A stretch of DNA of 64,000 nt from Pluralibacter gergoviae ATCC 33028 = NBRC 105706 (GCF_001598855.1 NZ_BCZS01000013.1:62001-126000), one strand, 5' to 3'; counted from the stretch's first letter, positions 53,321 to 62,898 are shown. Made by a program: numbers and translations. Notes: generated by a model not told the origin, from the letters alone.

Positions 53321-54805
53321 TTACTGGATAAAGCCCGGAATAAAGCGGCTTACGTCCACTTCCAGAAATTCGCTGCGCTGGAAGTTAGCCTTCAGATCGT
53401 AGGGCACGGTGCAGTCGAAAATCGCTTTACAGGCAATACCGTGGGCCCGTACCGACGGGCTGAAGGCCGGATCGGAGGACGGGTCGAGCGGATGGCAGCG
53501 CACGCCGGGAATAAAGATGGTGCTGACGTCGCCCTGATAGCGGGTGGTCATCGCCCACATCACGTCGTTCATATCGAAGATATCGACGTCCTCGTCCACC
53601 AGCATCACGTGCTTGAGTTCAGAGAAGGCGGAGAACGCCAGCAGCGCGGCCTGGCGCTGGCGGCCTTCGTCGGCTGGGGTGCGCTTTTTCACCTGCAGCA
53701 CCGCGAGGTATTTGCCGGTGCCCGGCGACGGGCAGTGAACGTTCTGCACGAAGCCCGGCAGGGCGCGCTCCACCATCTGCAGAATACTGGCTTCGGTGGG
53801 GATCCCGGCCATGTTGGTGTGCTCATCGCTGGGCCCGATGCAGGTCTGGAGGATCGGATGGCGGCGGTGGGTGATGGCCTTCACTTTGATCACCGGCACG
53901 GCAGCCTGCGCGGCGCCGGTATAGCCCGGAAACTCCGGCATCGCTTTGCCGGTGTGGGTGTTCTGGTCTTCCTGAAGCCGCACGTTAGGCAGCAGCTCCC
54001 CTTCGATAACCACTTCGGCGTTGGCGATAGCCCGGGCGTTCACCGTCACGCAGTCGCTCAGTTCAACCGCCTGCTGGCGCAGACTGCCGGCAATGGAGAG
54101 TTCGTCAAAGCCGAGCGGCGTAGTCGGCGGCTCAAAGCAGGCGCCAATTTCAATGGCGGGATCGACGCCGATGCTGATGGAGATAGGCAGCGGTTTACCC
54201 GCCGCTTCCGCTTTCTGGCGGAAGACGTCGAGATGGCGGCCCGGCACGAAGTACATTGAGATCTCATCTTTGCTCTGCACGCACAGGCGGTGGATGGTCA
54301 CATCGTGATCGCCGGTTTCCGGATCGGCGGCGTAGCACATGCCCAGGGTGAAATAGGGGCCGGCATCTTCAGGGGTATTGGTGGGGGCGGGCAGGATCTT
54401 GAGAATATCGAAATCCGGATCGGAGGCGAGATGGACGACCTCCTGGCAAACCGCTTTTTCGCGAGGGATAACGACCGGCGGGATCGGATGGCTGGCGGCG
54501 TCCTTGAGCATAAACGCCAGCTTCTCCGGCGCGGTGCCAAACAGGCGGGCGACGCGCTTGCGTGACGACAGCAGGCCAATCAGCACCCGCATATCATCGT
54601 AGCCTTTGACCTTATTAAAAATCATCGCCGGGCCGATGCGGGTCGGGCGTTTGACGGTGCCGTGGGCGCCGACGTAGCGGTAGACGCCGGACAGTTCGGC
54701 GATCGGATCAACCGGCTCATCGGTGTAAATCAGCTCATCGTCGTACTGGCTCAGCGCGGCAATCGCCGAGCGCAGATCGATCACTTTATTTTCCTTTTCA
54801 GACAT
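53321..54805 (-). CDS. UbiD-family decarboxylase
   Basis: 494 residues. prFMN-dependent decarboxylase. Family features: TRIGPAMIFNKVKGYDDMRV, the metal/prFMN region, E-x-x-R style ASHPIPPVVIPREK, and the segment HRRHPILQTCIGPSDEHTNMAG (about 320) with conserved catalytic Glu-Asp residues nearby (VVIEGELLPN). Closest in general layout to aromatic acid decarboxylases of the 4-hydroxybenzoate/gallate type (subunit C). No small D subunit is found in the operon. Divergent from a LysR regulator. Substrate unresolved. Confidence 0.86.
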   Translation of the reverse strand: MSEKENKVIDLRSAIAALSQYDDELIYTDEPVDPIAELSGVYRYVGAHGTVKRPTRIGPAMIFNKVKGYDDMRVLIGLLSSRKRVARLFGTAPEKLAFMLKDAASHPIPPVVIPREKAVCQEVVHLASDPDFDILKILPAPTNTPEDAGPYFTLGMCYAADPETGDHDVTIHRLCVQSKDEISMYFVPGRHLDVFRQKAEAAGKPLPISISIGVDPAIEIGACFEPPTTPLGFDELSIAGSLRQQAVELSDCVTVNARAIANAEVVIEGELLPNVRLQEDQNTHTGKAMPEFPGYTGAAQAAVPVIKVKAITHRRHPILQTCIGPSDEHTNMAGIPTEASILQMVERALPGFVQNVHCPSPGTGKYLAVLQVKKRTPADEGRQRQAALLAFSAFSELKHVMLVDEDVDIFDMNDVMWAMTTRYQGDVSTIFIPGVRCHPLDPSSDPAFSPSVRAHGIACKAIFDCTVPYDLKANFQRSEFLEVDVSRFIPGFIQ

Positions 54806-55020
54806 TATTGAGTCCTCCTCGAACTCTGCTCACTAAGGCTTGGCCGACGCGAAAGGGCGGCGCCGGGCATAACATTGACGCACGGCCCCGGGTGCTGGCC
54901 GCAAATTCAACATCTTGATTGCTCTCTAGTTTCTGGAGTGAGGCGGTTGGAGTCCAATAATAAATACCCTAAGATTAATAATGAATTATTATCAGATACG
55001 CTATGGTCAAAGGACGGATC

Positions 55021-55908
55021 GTGGACATTAAACAGCTACAATCATTTCTTACGCTGGCGGAGGAGCTGCACTTTGGGCGTGCGGCCCGGCGCCTTAACAT
55101 TGCGCAGCCCGCCCTGAGTCTGCACATCAAAGCGCTGGAGCAATCCCTGGGGCTGGCGCTGTTTGCCCGCGACCGGCGCAGCGTCACCCTGACCTACGAA
55201 GGCGAGCGCCTGACGCAGGAGGTGCGCGCCGTTCTTTGCGCGCTCAAGCAGCTGCAAAGCTGCGCGCAGGGACTGCGCAGAGGGTACAGGGGGCGCATCC
55301 GCATAGGCTATGTCGGATCGTCGATTCTCGATCCCGGCATCACGATGTTAATTAATCATTACAGAAAGAAAAATCCGCAGGTGGATATCACCATCGAAGA
55401 ACATTGCGTTAACGAACAGATTACGCTGCTGCTCGGCGACGGGCTGGATATCGGTATTCTTCGCGCGCCGATCCCGCACTACGATGAACTGCACTCGCTC
55501 AATGCCACCACGCGCCCGCTGGTGGCGGTGCTGCCCCGCAGTCACCCGGCGCTCGCCGGGCGGCGCATTTCGCTGAAGGCGCTGGCCAATGAGCCGTTTT
55601 TGATCCAAAAAGATCCGCCCGGCGTCGGGCTAGGCTGGTCGGCGCTGACGGCCTGCGAGCGGGCCGGATTCGTTCCGCGCGATATTCGCTTTACCCGCGA
55701 TGTCTCTTCGGCGATGGGGCTGGTATCGATGGGCATGGGCGTGACCCTGGTGCCGGAGACGCAGCTCTCCGCCATGCTTGCGGATATCGGCTACTGCCTG
55801 CTTGACGATCCGCAGGCTACCACCACGCTGCAGATGTGCTGGCCGCGTCGGGCCGCCGGTACGCCGCTGCTAAGATTTGTGCAGGACGCCCGGGAACTGT
55901 TCTGCTAG
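55021..55908 (+). CDS. LysR-family regulator of the UbiD operon
   Basis: 295 residues from a GTG at 55021, with AGGA seven bases upstream; an ATG at 55003 would add six residues. LysR HTH at about 1-58 (LQSFLTLAEELHFGRAARRLNIAQPALSLHIKAL, in the BenM/CatR style). Sensor domain follows. Such regulators are common for aromatic acid catabolism. Divergent from UbiD across 215 bp containing AT-rich dyads near 54955-55000, the likely operator. Overlaps the convergent GlxA-type gene by four bases. Confidence 0.85.
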   Translation: MDIKQLQSFLTLAEELHFGRAARRLNIAQPALSLHIKALEQSLGLALFARDRRSVTLTYEGERLTQEVRAVLCALKQLQSCAQGLRRGYRGRIRIGYVGSSILDPGITMLINHYRKKNPQVDITIEEHCVNEQITLLLGDGLDIGILRAPIPHYDELHSLNATTRPLVAVLPRSHPALAGRRISLKALANEPFLIQKDPPGVGLGWSALTACERAGFVPRDIRFTRDVSSAMGLVSMGMGVTLVPETQLSAMLADIGYCLLDDPQATTTLQMCWPRRAAGTPLLRFVQDARELFC

Positions 55909-56897
55909 CGGCCCGCCTGGCCGGTGCTGCTGAAGCGCTGGCGGTAATCGGAAGGCGATACCCCAATCCGCTTTTTGAAGGTGCGGCGCATGTGCTCCTG
56001 CGAGCTGAACCCCGCCGCAAAGGCGACCTGCTTCAGGCCGTGCGCCGAGGTTTCCAGATACTGGCGGGCCAGCTCCAGGCGGACATTCTCAATAAACTGC
56101 GTCGGCGACAGCCCGGTCTGCTTTTTCAGCGTGCGCATGAAATTGCGCTCGCTCATGGCGAAGGCGGCGGCCAGCCGGTGAATGCTGATGCTCTCCTGCG
56201 GGGAGTCCAGCACCCGCCCGCGCAGCCTTGCCGCCAGGGAGTGCTCCTCATTCTGGCTCTGCAGCAGGGCGCTGAACTGCGACTGCCCGCCCTGGCGCTT
56301 GAGATAGACCACCAGTTCCCGGGCCACGTCCAGCGCCACCTCGCGGCCAAAGTCATCCTCGACGATAGAGAGCGCCAGATCGATTGACGCGGTGACCCCG
56401 GCGGAGGTCCAGATTTTGCCCTGCCTGATAAAGATGGCGTTGCTGTCAACGTTAACGGCAGGATAGCGCTGCTGCAGCTTATCGGAGACCCGCCAGTGGG
56501 TAGTGGCCCGCAGGCCGTTGAGCAGCCCTGCCTCCGCCAGAAAGAAGGAGCCGGAGCAGAGGGCGACAAGCTCCCTGACCCGCAGGCCGCTGTTTTTCAG
56601 CCAGGCAACGATCTCGCCGTTTTCGACCACGGCGTTCTCGATATCCGGCGAACCGAGCAGAATAACCCGCCCGTTAAGCAGATCGGGCGAGGCGAGGGGG
56701 ACCGTTGCCAGCAGGCTGATATGATTATCTGACATCACCGGCCCCGGCGCGGACGCGGCAAAGGCGACGTCATAGCCCGGCGCTTTGCCCGCCGCGGCGA
56801 GCCGGGCGTTGGCGTAGTTGAAGACGCTGAGCGGACCGGTGGCCTCAAGCAGCTTGAAGCCAGGATAGAGGACGATTGATATCAGTGATGTTGCCAA
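55905..56897 (-). CDS. GlxA-type regulator (DJ-1/PfpI + AraC)
   Basis: 330 residues from a TTG at 56897, with GAGGGA about seven bases upstream. N-terminal DJ-1/PfpI-like domain at about 1-180 (LYPGFKLLEATGPLSVF, and VALCSGSFFLAEAGLLNGLRATTHW with its nucleophile-elbow Cys). C-terminal AraC HTH pair at about 215-320. Typically senses a small metabolite. Downstream of the hxlAB terminator, so probably separately transcribed, but its position suggests a role in controlling the adjacent formaldehyde operon. Confidence 0.83.
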   Translation of the reverse strand: MATSLISIVLYPGFKLLEATGPLSVFNYANARLAAAGKAPGYDVAFAASAPGPVMSDNHISLLATVPLASPDLLNGRVILLGSPDIENAVVENGEIVAWLKNSGLRVRELVALCSGSFFLAEAGLLNGLRATTHWRVSDKLQQRYPAVNVDSNAIFIRQGKIWTSAGVTASIDLALSIVEDDFGREVALDVARELVVYLKRQGGQSQFSALLQSQNEEHSLAARLRGRVLDSPQESISIHRLAAAFAMSERNFMRTLKKQTGLSPTQFIENVRLELARQYLETSAHGLKQVAFAAGFSSQEHMRRTFKKRIGVSPSDYRQRFSSTGQAGR

Positions 56898-56922
56898 AGC
56901 TGTCCCTCATTAGAGCCAAAAG

Positions 56923-56954
56923 AAAAGGTCCACCGGCGCGCTGATGGACCTTTT
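56923..56954 (-). terminator. Terminator after hxlA
   Basis: AAAAGGTCCA (56923-56932) and TGGACCTTTT (56945-56954), followed by TTTTCTTTT on the minus strand. Confidence 0.82.
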
Positions 56955-56965
56955 CATCAGCGCAA

Positions 56966-57604
56966 TCAGGCGAGCTGCAGGAGCTTCTCTTTCAGCGATT
57001 TCGCGGTAGCTGCCGGGTTGGCAGCATTATAGATCCCGCCCCCGACGACCGCTGTTTCGGCACCTGCTGCGGCGACGATATCGACCGTATCGAGGGTGAT
57101 GCCGCCGGCAACGGCGAATTTCACGTCAGTTCCTGCGATAGTAGCAAGAAGCGCCGGCAGGGAGTAACCCTCCTGGGCCTGCTCGTCCAGTCCGGCGTGC
57201 AGCTCAACGGTTCCGACGCCGAGCTTCCGCAGCTCGTCGATGCGCGCCAGCCGGTGCGTCGGCGGGACGCCGATCAGATCGACGACCACCGATTTCCCCA
57301 GCTTATTTGCAGCATTTACTGCCCCTGCGATGGTTCCATCGGCGGCAACCGCCAGCACGGAAACGGCATCGGCCCCAGCGTTTAAGGCCAGTTCGGCCTC
57401 CAGCGCGCCGGCGTCCATGGTTTTCAGGTCGGCAAATAAAAATTTATCCGGCCAGCGGGATTTAATTTCACGCAATACCGACAGCCCCTCTATTTTTATC
57501 AGCGGGGTGCCCACTTCAATAATATCGACATAGGGGGCGATATCATTTAATAAGTTAACGGCGGCGTCGGTGGACAGCAGGTCGAGTGCAACTTGTAGTT
57601 TCAT
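56966..57604 (-). CDS. hxlA: 3-hexulose-6-phosphate synthase
   Basis: 212 residues. Orotidine-decarboxylase-superfamily barrel: LQVALDLLSTDAAVNLLNDI at the start, YVDIIEVGTPLIKIEG, FADLKTMDAGALEAELA (Asp-Lys-Asp catalytic set), VELHAGLDEQAQ and FAVAGGITLDTV for phosphate binding. It condenses formaldehyde with ribulose 5-phosphate. The DLKTMDAG form separates it from the related 3-keto-gulonate-6-phosphate decarboxylases (DxKxxD with IADAG). Three bases after hxlB, same strand. Confidence 0.87.
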   Translation of the reverse strand: MKLQVALDLLSTDAAVNLLNDIAPYVDIIEVGTPLIKIEGLSVLREIKSRWPDKFLFADLKTMDAGALEAELALNAGADAVSVLAVAADGTIAGAVNAANKLGKSVVVDLIGVPPTHRLARIDELRKLGVGTVELHAGLDEQAQEGYSLPALLATIAGTDVKFAVAGGITLDTVDIVAAAGAETAVVGGGIYNAANPAATAKSLKEKLLQLA

Positions 57605-57607
57605 TAT

Positions 57608-58177
57608 TTACTCCATATTAGCGTGGCGGGCCCACAGCACTTCCGCGGGCTGAGCGCTCATCTTCCACAGCAGATGGAAAAGCGCGTCGAGAAGAAGAAC
57701 GGTGGCCTGCTCAAACAGCGAGCCGGCGTACTGAACGGAAACGGTGCGCTGATGCGCATCTTTGACCGCAGCGTGCAGCACGATCTGCTGCTGGGCGTAG
57801 TCTGCGAGCGGGCTGCGGGCATCGGCGACGATCGCCAGCACGGCCGCGCCGACGGCCTGCGCCTGCTGCGCGGCGCTGAGGATCCCCGGCGTTCTGCCGG
57901 AGCCGGAGGCCACCAGCAGGACGTCGCCTTCGCCGATGGCGGGGCAGGTGACGTCCCCCACGGCGTGCGCCTCCAGGCCGAGGTGCATAAAGCGCATGGC
58001 GGCCATTTTCACCGCCAGGCCGCTGCGCCCGGCGCCGTAGAAAAAAAGGCGCCTGCCGCGTTGCAGCGCCTGAATAAACGGCGCGAGGCTCGCTTCATCT
58101 ATTTCGGAAAATAGCGTGGACAGCTCGGTAAATATTTTCTGAAAAACAACCGACGGCATTGGAATAGTTTTTTCCAT
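57608..58177 (-). CDS. hxlB: 6-phospho-3-hexuloisomerase
   Basis: 189 residues, SIS domain: RRLFFYGAGRSGLAVKMAAMRFMHLG (about 41-66) and VLLVASGSGRTPGILSAAQQAQAVGA (about 85-110). It converts the HxlA product to fructose 6-phosphate, completing formaldehyde assimilation through the ribulose monophosphate route. First gene of hxlBA. The 178-bp upstream gap to the nitronate monooxygenase terminates nothing obvious. Confidence 0.87.
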   Translation of the reverse strand: MEKTIPMPSVVFQKIFTELSTLFSEIDEASLAPFIQALQRGRRLFFYGAGRSGLAVKMAAMRFMHLGLEAHAVGDVTCPAIGEGDVLLVASGSGRTPGILSAAQQAQAVGAAVLAIVADARSPLADYAQQQIVLHAAVKDAHQRTVSVQYAGSLFEQATVLLLDALFHLLWKMSAQPAEVLWARHANME

Positions 58178-58355
58178 GGCATAAATCCCGTGCGTTAAAT
58201 GAATAACGGCAGGGTAACAGAGGCGAAATAGCGGAAAAATAGCGGCGGCGGGGTCTGTCTGAATAGGGAGGCGGGTTGTCCGATTTACGCGGATGTCGGC
58301 ATAACGTTAAGGATTTATCGGGCGTCGGGCCCGCCCTCAGGCGGACCCGGCGCGA

Positions 58356-59438
58356 TCAGGGGCGGTCGCTCCGCTGGCCCGCCGCGCGGCGGTACTCTTC
58401 GCGCAGGGCGGCGATGAGCGCCGCCGCCGGCATTTCCCGAAGCAGGTTGACGCCCTGTCCGGCCCAGTGGGCGCCGTAGCCCTCCTCACCCTGCGCTCTG
58501 GCGGCGGTTGCCAGCGCTTTACCCGCGTCGTAGGCCAGCGGATAGGGGGCGATGGCGCGCGGATCGGCGCGGCGGCCCAGCGCGCAAAAGGCGTTATCCA
58601 CGCAGCGGGCGGGGCGGCCGGAGATGGCGGCGGTCAGCCAGGTCCGGCGCTCGCCGGGGGCGGAGAGCGCCCGGCGGTAGCCCTCGTCGGCGGCGGATTC
58701 CGGGCAGAGCAGGAAGGCGGTGCCCAGCTGGACGCCGTCGGCGCCGAGCGTCATGGCGGCATGAATACCCGCTCCGTCCATAATGCCCCCGGCGGCGATG
58801 AGCGGAATATCAAGATGGGGCCTGAGCAGCTGCACCAGCGCCAGCGTGCTGCTCTGGTAGTCCACGTCGTTCAGATCGAACGTGCCCCTGTGGCCGCCCG
58901 CCTCAATGCCCTGGGCGATGACCATATCAATGCCCGCCGCCCGGATCTGCCGCGCCTCGTCGAGGCAGGTGGCGGTAGCGGCAAGCATAATGCCCCTGTC
59001 GTGCAGGCTGGCAATGGTCTGCGCGTCGGGCAGGCCGAAGTGGAAGCTGACCACCGCCGGGCGCTCCGCGAGCAGCATCTCCAGCATTTCCCGGTGGCCG
59101 CGGAAGCTGGCGTAGATCTCCGCGAGCCGGGCGGGCGGTTCGGCGTGAAAACGGGCAAACTGCGGGCGCAGGACCTCAACCCAGGCCGCTTCGGCGGCGG
59201 CGTCCCTGGCGGGCGGCGCGTGGCAGAACAGATTGACGTTGAAAGGGCGGTCGGTCAGCGCCCGGGTGCGGCGGATGGCCTCCTGCGCGCGGGCAACGCT
59301 GCTGGCGCCCAGCCCCAGAGAGCCCAGCGCTCCGGCGTTGCTGACGGCGGCGGCCAGCTCCGGCGTGGAGACCCCGGCCATCGGGGCCTGGATCAGCGGA
59401 ATATCAATAGCAAGGTACTGGCTAAGTCGGTCAGACAT
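58356..59438 (-). CDS. Nitronate monooxygenase (NMO/2NPD family)
   Basis: 360 residues from the ATG at 59438 (MSDRLSQYLAIDIPLIQAPM); a longer frame to 59516 adds a segment outside the family. FMN-dependent TIM barrel: QAPMAGVSTPELAAAVSNAGALGSLG, ATATCLDEARQI, VIAQGIEAGGHRGTF with the catalytic His, IAAGGIMDGAGIHAAMTLGADGVQLGTAFL. Oxidises toxic nitronates such as propionate-3-nitronate, releasing nitrite. Divergent from the BetT-type gene. Confidence 0.9.
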   Translation of the reverse strand: MSDRLSQYLAIDIPLIQAPMAGVSTPELAAAVSNAGALGSLGLGASSVARAQEAIRRTRALTDRPFNVNLFCHAPPARDAAAEAAWVEVLRPQFARFHAEPPARLAEIYASFRGHREMLEMLLAERPAVVSFHFGLPDAQTIASLHDRGIMLAATATCLDEARQIRAAGIDMVIAQGIEAGGHRGTFDLNDVDYQSSTLALVQLLRPHLDIPLIAAGGIMDGAGIHAAMTLGADGVQLGTAFLLCPESAADEGYRRALSAPGERRTWLTAAISGRPARCVDNAFCALGRRADPRAIAPYPLAYDAGKALATAARAQGEEGYGAHWAGQGVNLLREMPAAALIAALREEYRRAAGQRSDRP

Positions 59439-59575
59439 GGGATTCTCGTCGGTTGAGGGCGCCGCGGTGGTGGGCACAAATGATACAACATTGCAGGATG
59501 TAACATTTTTTGCCATGCTTTAACACTCAGGATATATCTCTATTTGGCGCTAATCACAAAAATGGAATTGATAAC

Positions 59576-61573
59576 ATGAGTGAGAACAGTACCGCAGCAA
59601 AGAAGCCGGTAAGCCAGATTAACAAAGCGGTTTTTTTCACATCCGCTTTGTTAATATTCCTTCTTGTCGCTTTTGCCGCCATGTTCCCCGAGCAGGCGGA
59701 CAGCAGGCTTAAAGTCCTGCAGCAGCAAATCTTCACCAACGCCAGCTGGTTTTACATACTTGCCGTTGCCCTCATCCTGCTGAGCGTGACCTTCCTCGGT
59801 CTGTCGCGCTACGGCGATATCAAACTCGGGCCCGATCACGCCCAGCCGGACTTCAGCTACCACTCATGGTTTGCGATGCTCTTTTCCGCCGGGATGGGCA
59901 TTGGCCTGATGTTCTTCGGCGTGGCGGAGCCGGTGATGCACTACCTGTCGCCGCCGGTGGGGACGCCGGAAACCGTGGAGGCGGCCAAGCAGGCGATGCG
60001 CCTGACCTTCTTCCACTGGGGGCTGCACGCCTGGGCTATCTACGCCATCGTGGCGCTGATCCTCGCCTTTTTTAGCTACCGCCACGGCCTGCCGCTGACC
60101 CTGCGCTCGGCGCTCTATCCGATCATCGGTGAACGCATTCACGGACCGATAGGCCACGCGGTGGATATTTTTGCCGTCATCGGCACGGTGTTTGGCGTGG
60201 CGACGTCGCTGGGCTACGGCGTGCTGCAGGTTAACGCCGGGCTTAACCACCTGTTCGGCGTGCCGGTTAATGAAACCGTACAGGTGATCCTGATTGTGGT
60301 CATTACCGCCCTGGCGACCATTTCCGTGGTCTCCGGCCTCGATAAAGGGATCCGCATCCTCTCCGAGCTGAACCTCGGGCTGGCGGTGCTGCTGCTGGCC
60401 CTGATCCTGATCCTCGGCCCCACCGTTCTGCTGCTGAAATCTTTTGTCGAGAATACCGGCGGCTACCTCTCTGAGCTGGTGAGCAAGACTTTTAACCTCT
60501 ACGCCTACGAGCCGAAGTCCAGCAACTGGCTGGGGGGCTGGACCCTGCTCTACTGGGGCTGGTGGCTGTCGTGGTCCCCGTTTGTCGGCATGTTTATCGC
60601 CCGCGTATCGCGCGGACGAACCATCCGCGAATTTGTCACCGGCGTGCTGTTCGTTCCGGCGGGCTTCACGCTGCTGTGGATGACCGTTTTCGGCAACAGC
60701 GCCATCGATCTTATCGCCACGAAGGGTGCGACCGACCTTGCTGCGACGGTGCAGCAGGATACCGCCCTGGCGCTGTTTAATTTCCTTGAACACTTCCCGT
60801 TCTCCAGCGTGCTCTCGTTTATTGCGATGGCGATGGTCATCGTGTTCTTCGTCACCTCCGCCGACTCTGGGGCGATGGTGGTGGATACCCTGGCGTCCGG
60901 CGGCTCCAGCAATACGCCGGTCTGGCAGCGGATCTTCTGGGCCGCGCTGATGGGCGTGGTGGCTATCGCGCTGCTGATTGCCGGCGGCCTGAGCGCGCTG
61001 CAGACGGTGACCATCGCCAGCGCGCTGCCGTTTTCGGTGATCCTGCTGATCGCGATTTACGGGTTGCTCAAGGCGCTGCGGCGCGACTTAACCAAGCGCG
61101 AAAGCCTCAGTATGGCGACCATTGCGCCGACGGCGGCGCGCAACCCTATTCCGTGGCAGCGCCGCCTGCGCAACATTGCCTATCTGCCCAAGCGCTCGCT
61201 GGTCAAACGCTTCATGGATGAGGTGATCCAGCCCGCCATGGTGCTGGTGCAGGAGGAGCTGAATAAGCAGGGAACGGTCAGCCACATTAATGACTCGGCT
61301 GACGATCGCATCGGTATTGAGGTCGATTTAGGCAACGAGCTGAATTTCATCTATGAGGTCAGGCTGCGCGGCTACAGTTCACCCACCTTTGCGCTGGCGG
61401 GCATGGATAACGACGATCAGCAGTCGGAGCAGCACAAATATTATCGGGCTGAGGTCTATCTTAAAGAGGGCGGCCAGAACTATGACGTCATGAGCTGGAA
61501 CCAGGAGCAGTTGATCAACGACATTCTCGATCAGTATGAGAAGCACCTGCACTTCCTGCATCTGGTCCGCTGA
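59576..61573 (+). CDS. betT: BCCT-family transporter, BetT type
   Basis: 665 residues from the ATG at 59576. Twelve membrane helices (about 20-510). BCCT signature with the glycine stretch GMGIGLMFFGVAEPVMHYL in helix 3, and the substrate aromatic box in NWLGGWTLLYWGWWLSWSPFVGMFIARVSRGRTIREFV. The long C-terminal domain with VDLGNELNFIYEVRLRGYS, YDVMSWNQEQLINDILDQY and the ending HLHFLHLVR matches E. coli BetT (choline). No betIBA genes are adjacent, so the substrate could be another betaine or carnitine. Followed after 59 bp by the DUF2254 gene. Confidence 0.82.
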   Translation: MSENSTAAKKPVSQINKAVFFTSALLIFLLVAFAAMFPEQADSRLKVLQQQIFTNASWFYILAVALILLSVTFLGLSRYGDIKLGPDHAQPDFSYHSWFAMLFSAGMGIGLMFFGVAEPVMHYLSPPVGTPETVEAAKQAMRLTFFHWGLHAWAIYAIVALILAFFSYRHGLPLTLRSALYPIIGERIHGPIGHAVDIFAVIGTVFGVATSLGYGVLQVNAGLNHLFGVPVNETVQVILIVVITALATISVVSGLDKGIRILSELNLGLAVLLLALILILGPTVLLLKSFVENTGGYLSELVSKTFNLYAYEPKSSNWLGGWTLLYWGWWLSWSPFVGMFIARVSRGRTIREFVTGVLFVPAGFTLLWMTVFGNSAIDLIATKGATDLAATVQQDTALALFNFLEHFPFSSVLSFIAMAMVIVFFVTSADSGAMVVDTLASGGSSNTPVWQRIFWAALMGVVAIALLIAGGLSALQTVTIASALPFSVILLIAIYGLLKALRRDLTKRESLSMATIAPTAARNPIPWQRRLRNIAYLPKRSLVKRFMDEVIQPAMVLVQEELNKQGTVSHINDSADDRIGIEVDLGNELNFIYEVRLRGYSSPTFALAGMDNDDQQSEQHKYYRAEVYLKEGGQNYDVMSWNQEQLINDILDQYEKHLHFLHLVR

Positions 61574-61632
61574 CGGATAACGCACCGCCCGCCGGGGCGG
61601 TGATTGACTGAGCATCACAATAAGAGGCGAAC

Positions 61633-62898
61633 ATGGCGTCACGCTGGCAGTGGGTTCTGGCACAAACCTGTCGGAAAATCTGGTTCCGGGCGACGCTGTT
61701 TGCCATTGCGGCGGCGATCACCGCGCTGCTCTCCATCGTGTTCAAATCGGCCATTCCGCCCGCCTTTTCCGTCAGGGTCGGCGCGGATGCGGTCGACAGC
61801 ATCCTCAATATTCTGGCGTCCAGTATGCTGGCGGTCACCACCTTTTCGCTGAACATCATGGTGGCGGCCTACGGCTCGGCAACCACCAACGTGACGCCGC
61901 GCGCTACCCGGCTGGTGGTTGAGGATGCCACGACCCAGAACGTGCTGGCGACTTTTATTGGTTCATTTCTCTTCAGCCTGGTGGGCATCATCGCGCTGAG
62001 TATGGGGGCCTACGGCGACCGGGGGAGGGTGATCCTGTTTGCGGTGACCCTGGTGGTCATCGCGCTCATCCTGATTACCCTGCTGCGCTGGATCCAGCAC
62101 TTAACGTCGCTGGGGCGGGTGGGGGAGACGACGGCGCGCGTTGAGCAGGCCGCCTGCGAGGCGCTTACGGCGCGCGCGCAGGCGCCGTGCCTCGGCGGTT
62201 ATCCCTGGCTTGAGAGCGATAAACAGCCCGCCGGTACGGTTCCGCTCTATCTCCAGAGCACGGGATATGTTGAACATGTGGATATTGATAAGCTGGCGTC
62301 CCTGCTTAAGGGCACTGCGCTCCACGTCTATCTTGTCGCGCAGCCCGGCACTTTCGTCCATCCGACCAGACCGGTGATGTTTGTGACCGATGGCGAAGAG
62401 CGCGATCTGCTCTCCCGGCTGTCCGATACGCTGAGCATCGGCGAGGTGCGCTCTTTCAACCAGGATCCCCGCTTCTGCCTGTGCGTGATGGCCGAGATCG
62501 CCAGCCGCGCGCTCTCCCCGGCGGTTAACGATCCGGGTACCGCCATTGACGTCATCGGTCGTGGGGTCCGGGTACTCTCAACATTTGCGCAGCTGCAGCC
62601 GGAAAAAAACGCCGTCCAGCATCCGAATATCCACATTGCGCCGCTCGCCGCCGACGCGCTGTTCGATGACTTTTTCTCCCCCATTGCCCGCGACGGGGCG
62701 GCAATGAGGGAGGTGGAGATAAAAGTCCTCAAGGCGCTGGCTCTGCTGGCTGACGGCTGGCCGGAAAGGTATGGCGAAACCGCGCGCCAGCATGCCGCAG
62801 AGGCCCTGCAATATATTGAGCGGGCCGGCTACGTGGCCGCAGATAGACGGCGTATTCTCAACTTGCATCATTCATTATTTCCCCGCGCTGGCGATTAA
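61633..62898 (+). CDS. DUF2254 membrane protein
   Basis: 421 residues with AGAGGCG upstream. DUF2254 family: four N-terminal helices (about 15-140; SILNILASSMLAVTTFSLNIMVAAY, FIGSFLFSLVGIIALSMGAYG) and a large soluble C-terminal domain with CLCVMAEIASRALSPAVNDPGTAIDVIGRG, the most conserved patch. Function not known. Downstream of the transporter on the same strand, possibly cotranscribed; an ACCGCC/GGCGGT hairpin without T-run lies between them. Confidence 0.85.
   Translation: MASRWQWVLAQTCRKIWFRATLFAIAAAITALLSIVFKSAIPPAFSVRVGADAVDSILNILASSMLAVTTFSLNIMVAAYGSATTNVTPRATRLVVEDATTQNVLATFIGSFLFSLVGIIALSMGAYGDRGRVILFAVTLVVIALILITLLRWIQHLTSLGRVGETTARVEQAACEALTARAQAPCLGGYPWLESDKQPAGTVPLYLQSTGYVEHVDIDKLASLLKGTALHVYLVAQPGTFVHPTRPVMFVTDGEERDLLSRLSDTLSIGEVRSFNQDPRFCLCVMAEIASRALSPAVNDPGTAIDVIGRGVRVLSTFAQLQPEKNAVQHPNIHIAPLAADALFDDFFSPIARDGAAMREVEIKVLKALALLADGWPERYGETARQHAAEALQYIERAGYVAADRRRILNLHHSLFPRAGD

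Noticed and set aside
55003..55020. ATG start for the UbiD-linked LysR gene
   Set aside because: The GTG at 55021 has a properly spaced AGGA and gives the usual LysR N-terminus. The ATG would add six residues without a ribosome site.
56966..57604. Assignment of hxlA as ulaD/sgbH (ketogulonate-phosphate decarboxylase)
   Set aside because: The DLKTMDAG motif and the adjacent hexuloisomerase gene favour hexulose-phosphate synthase.
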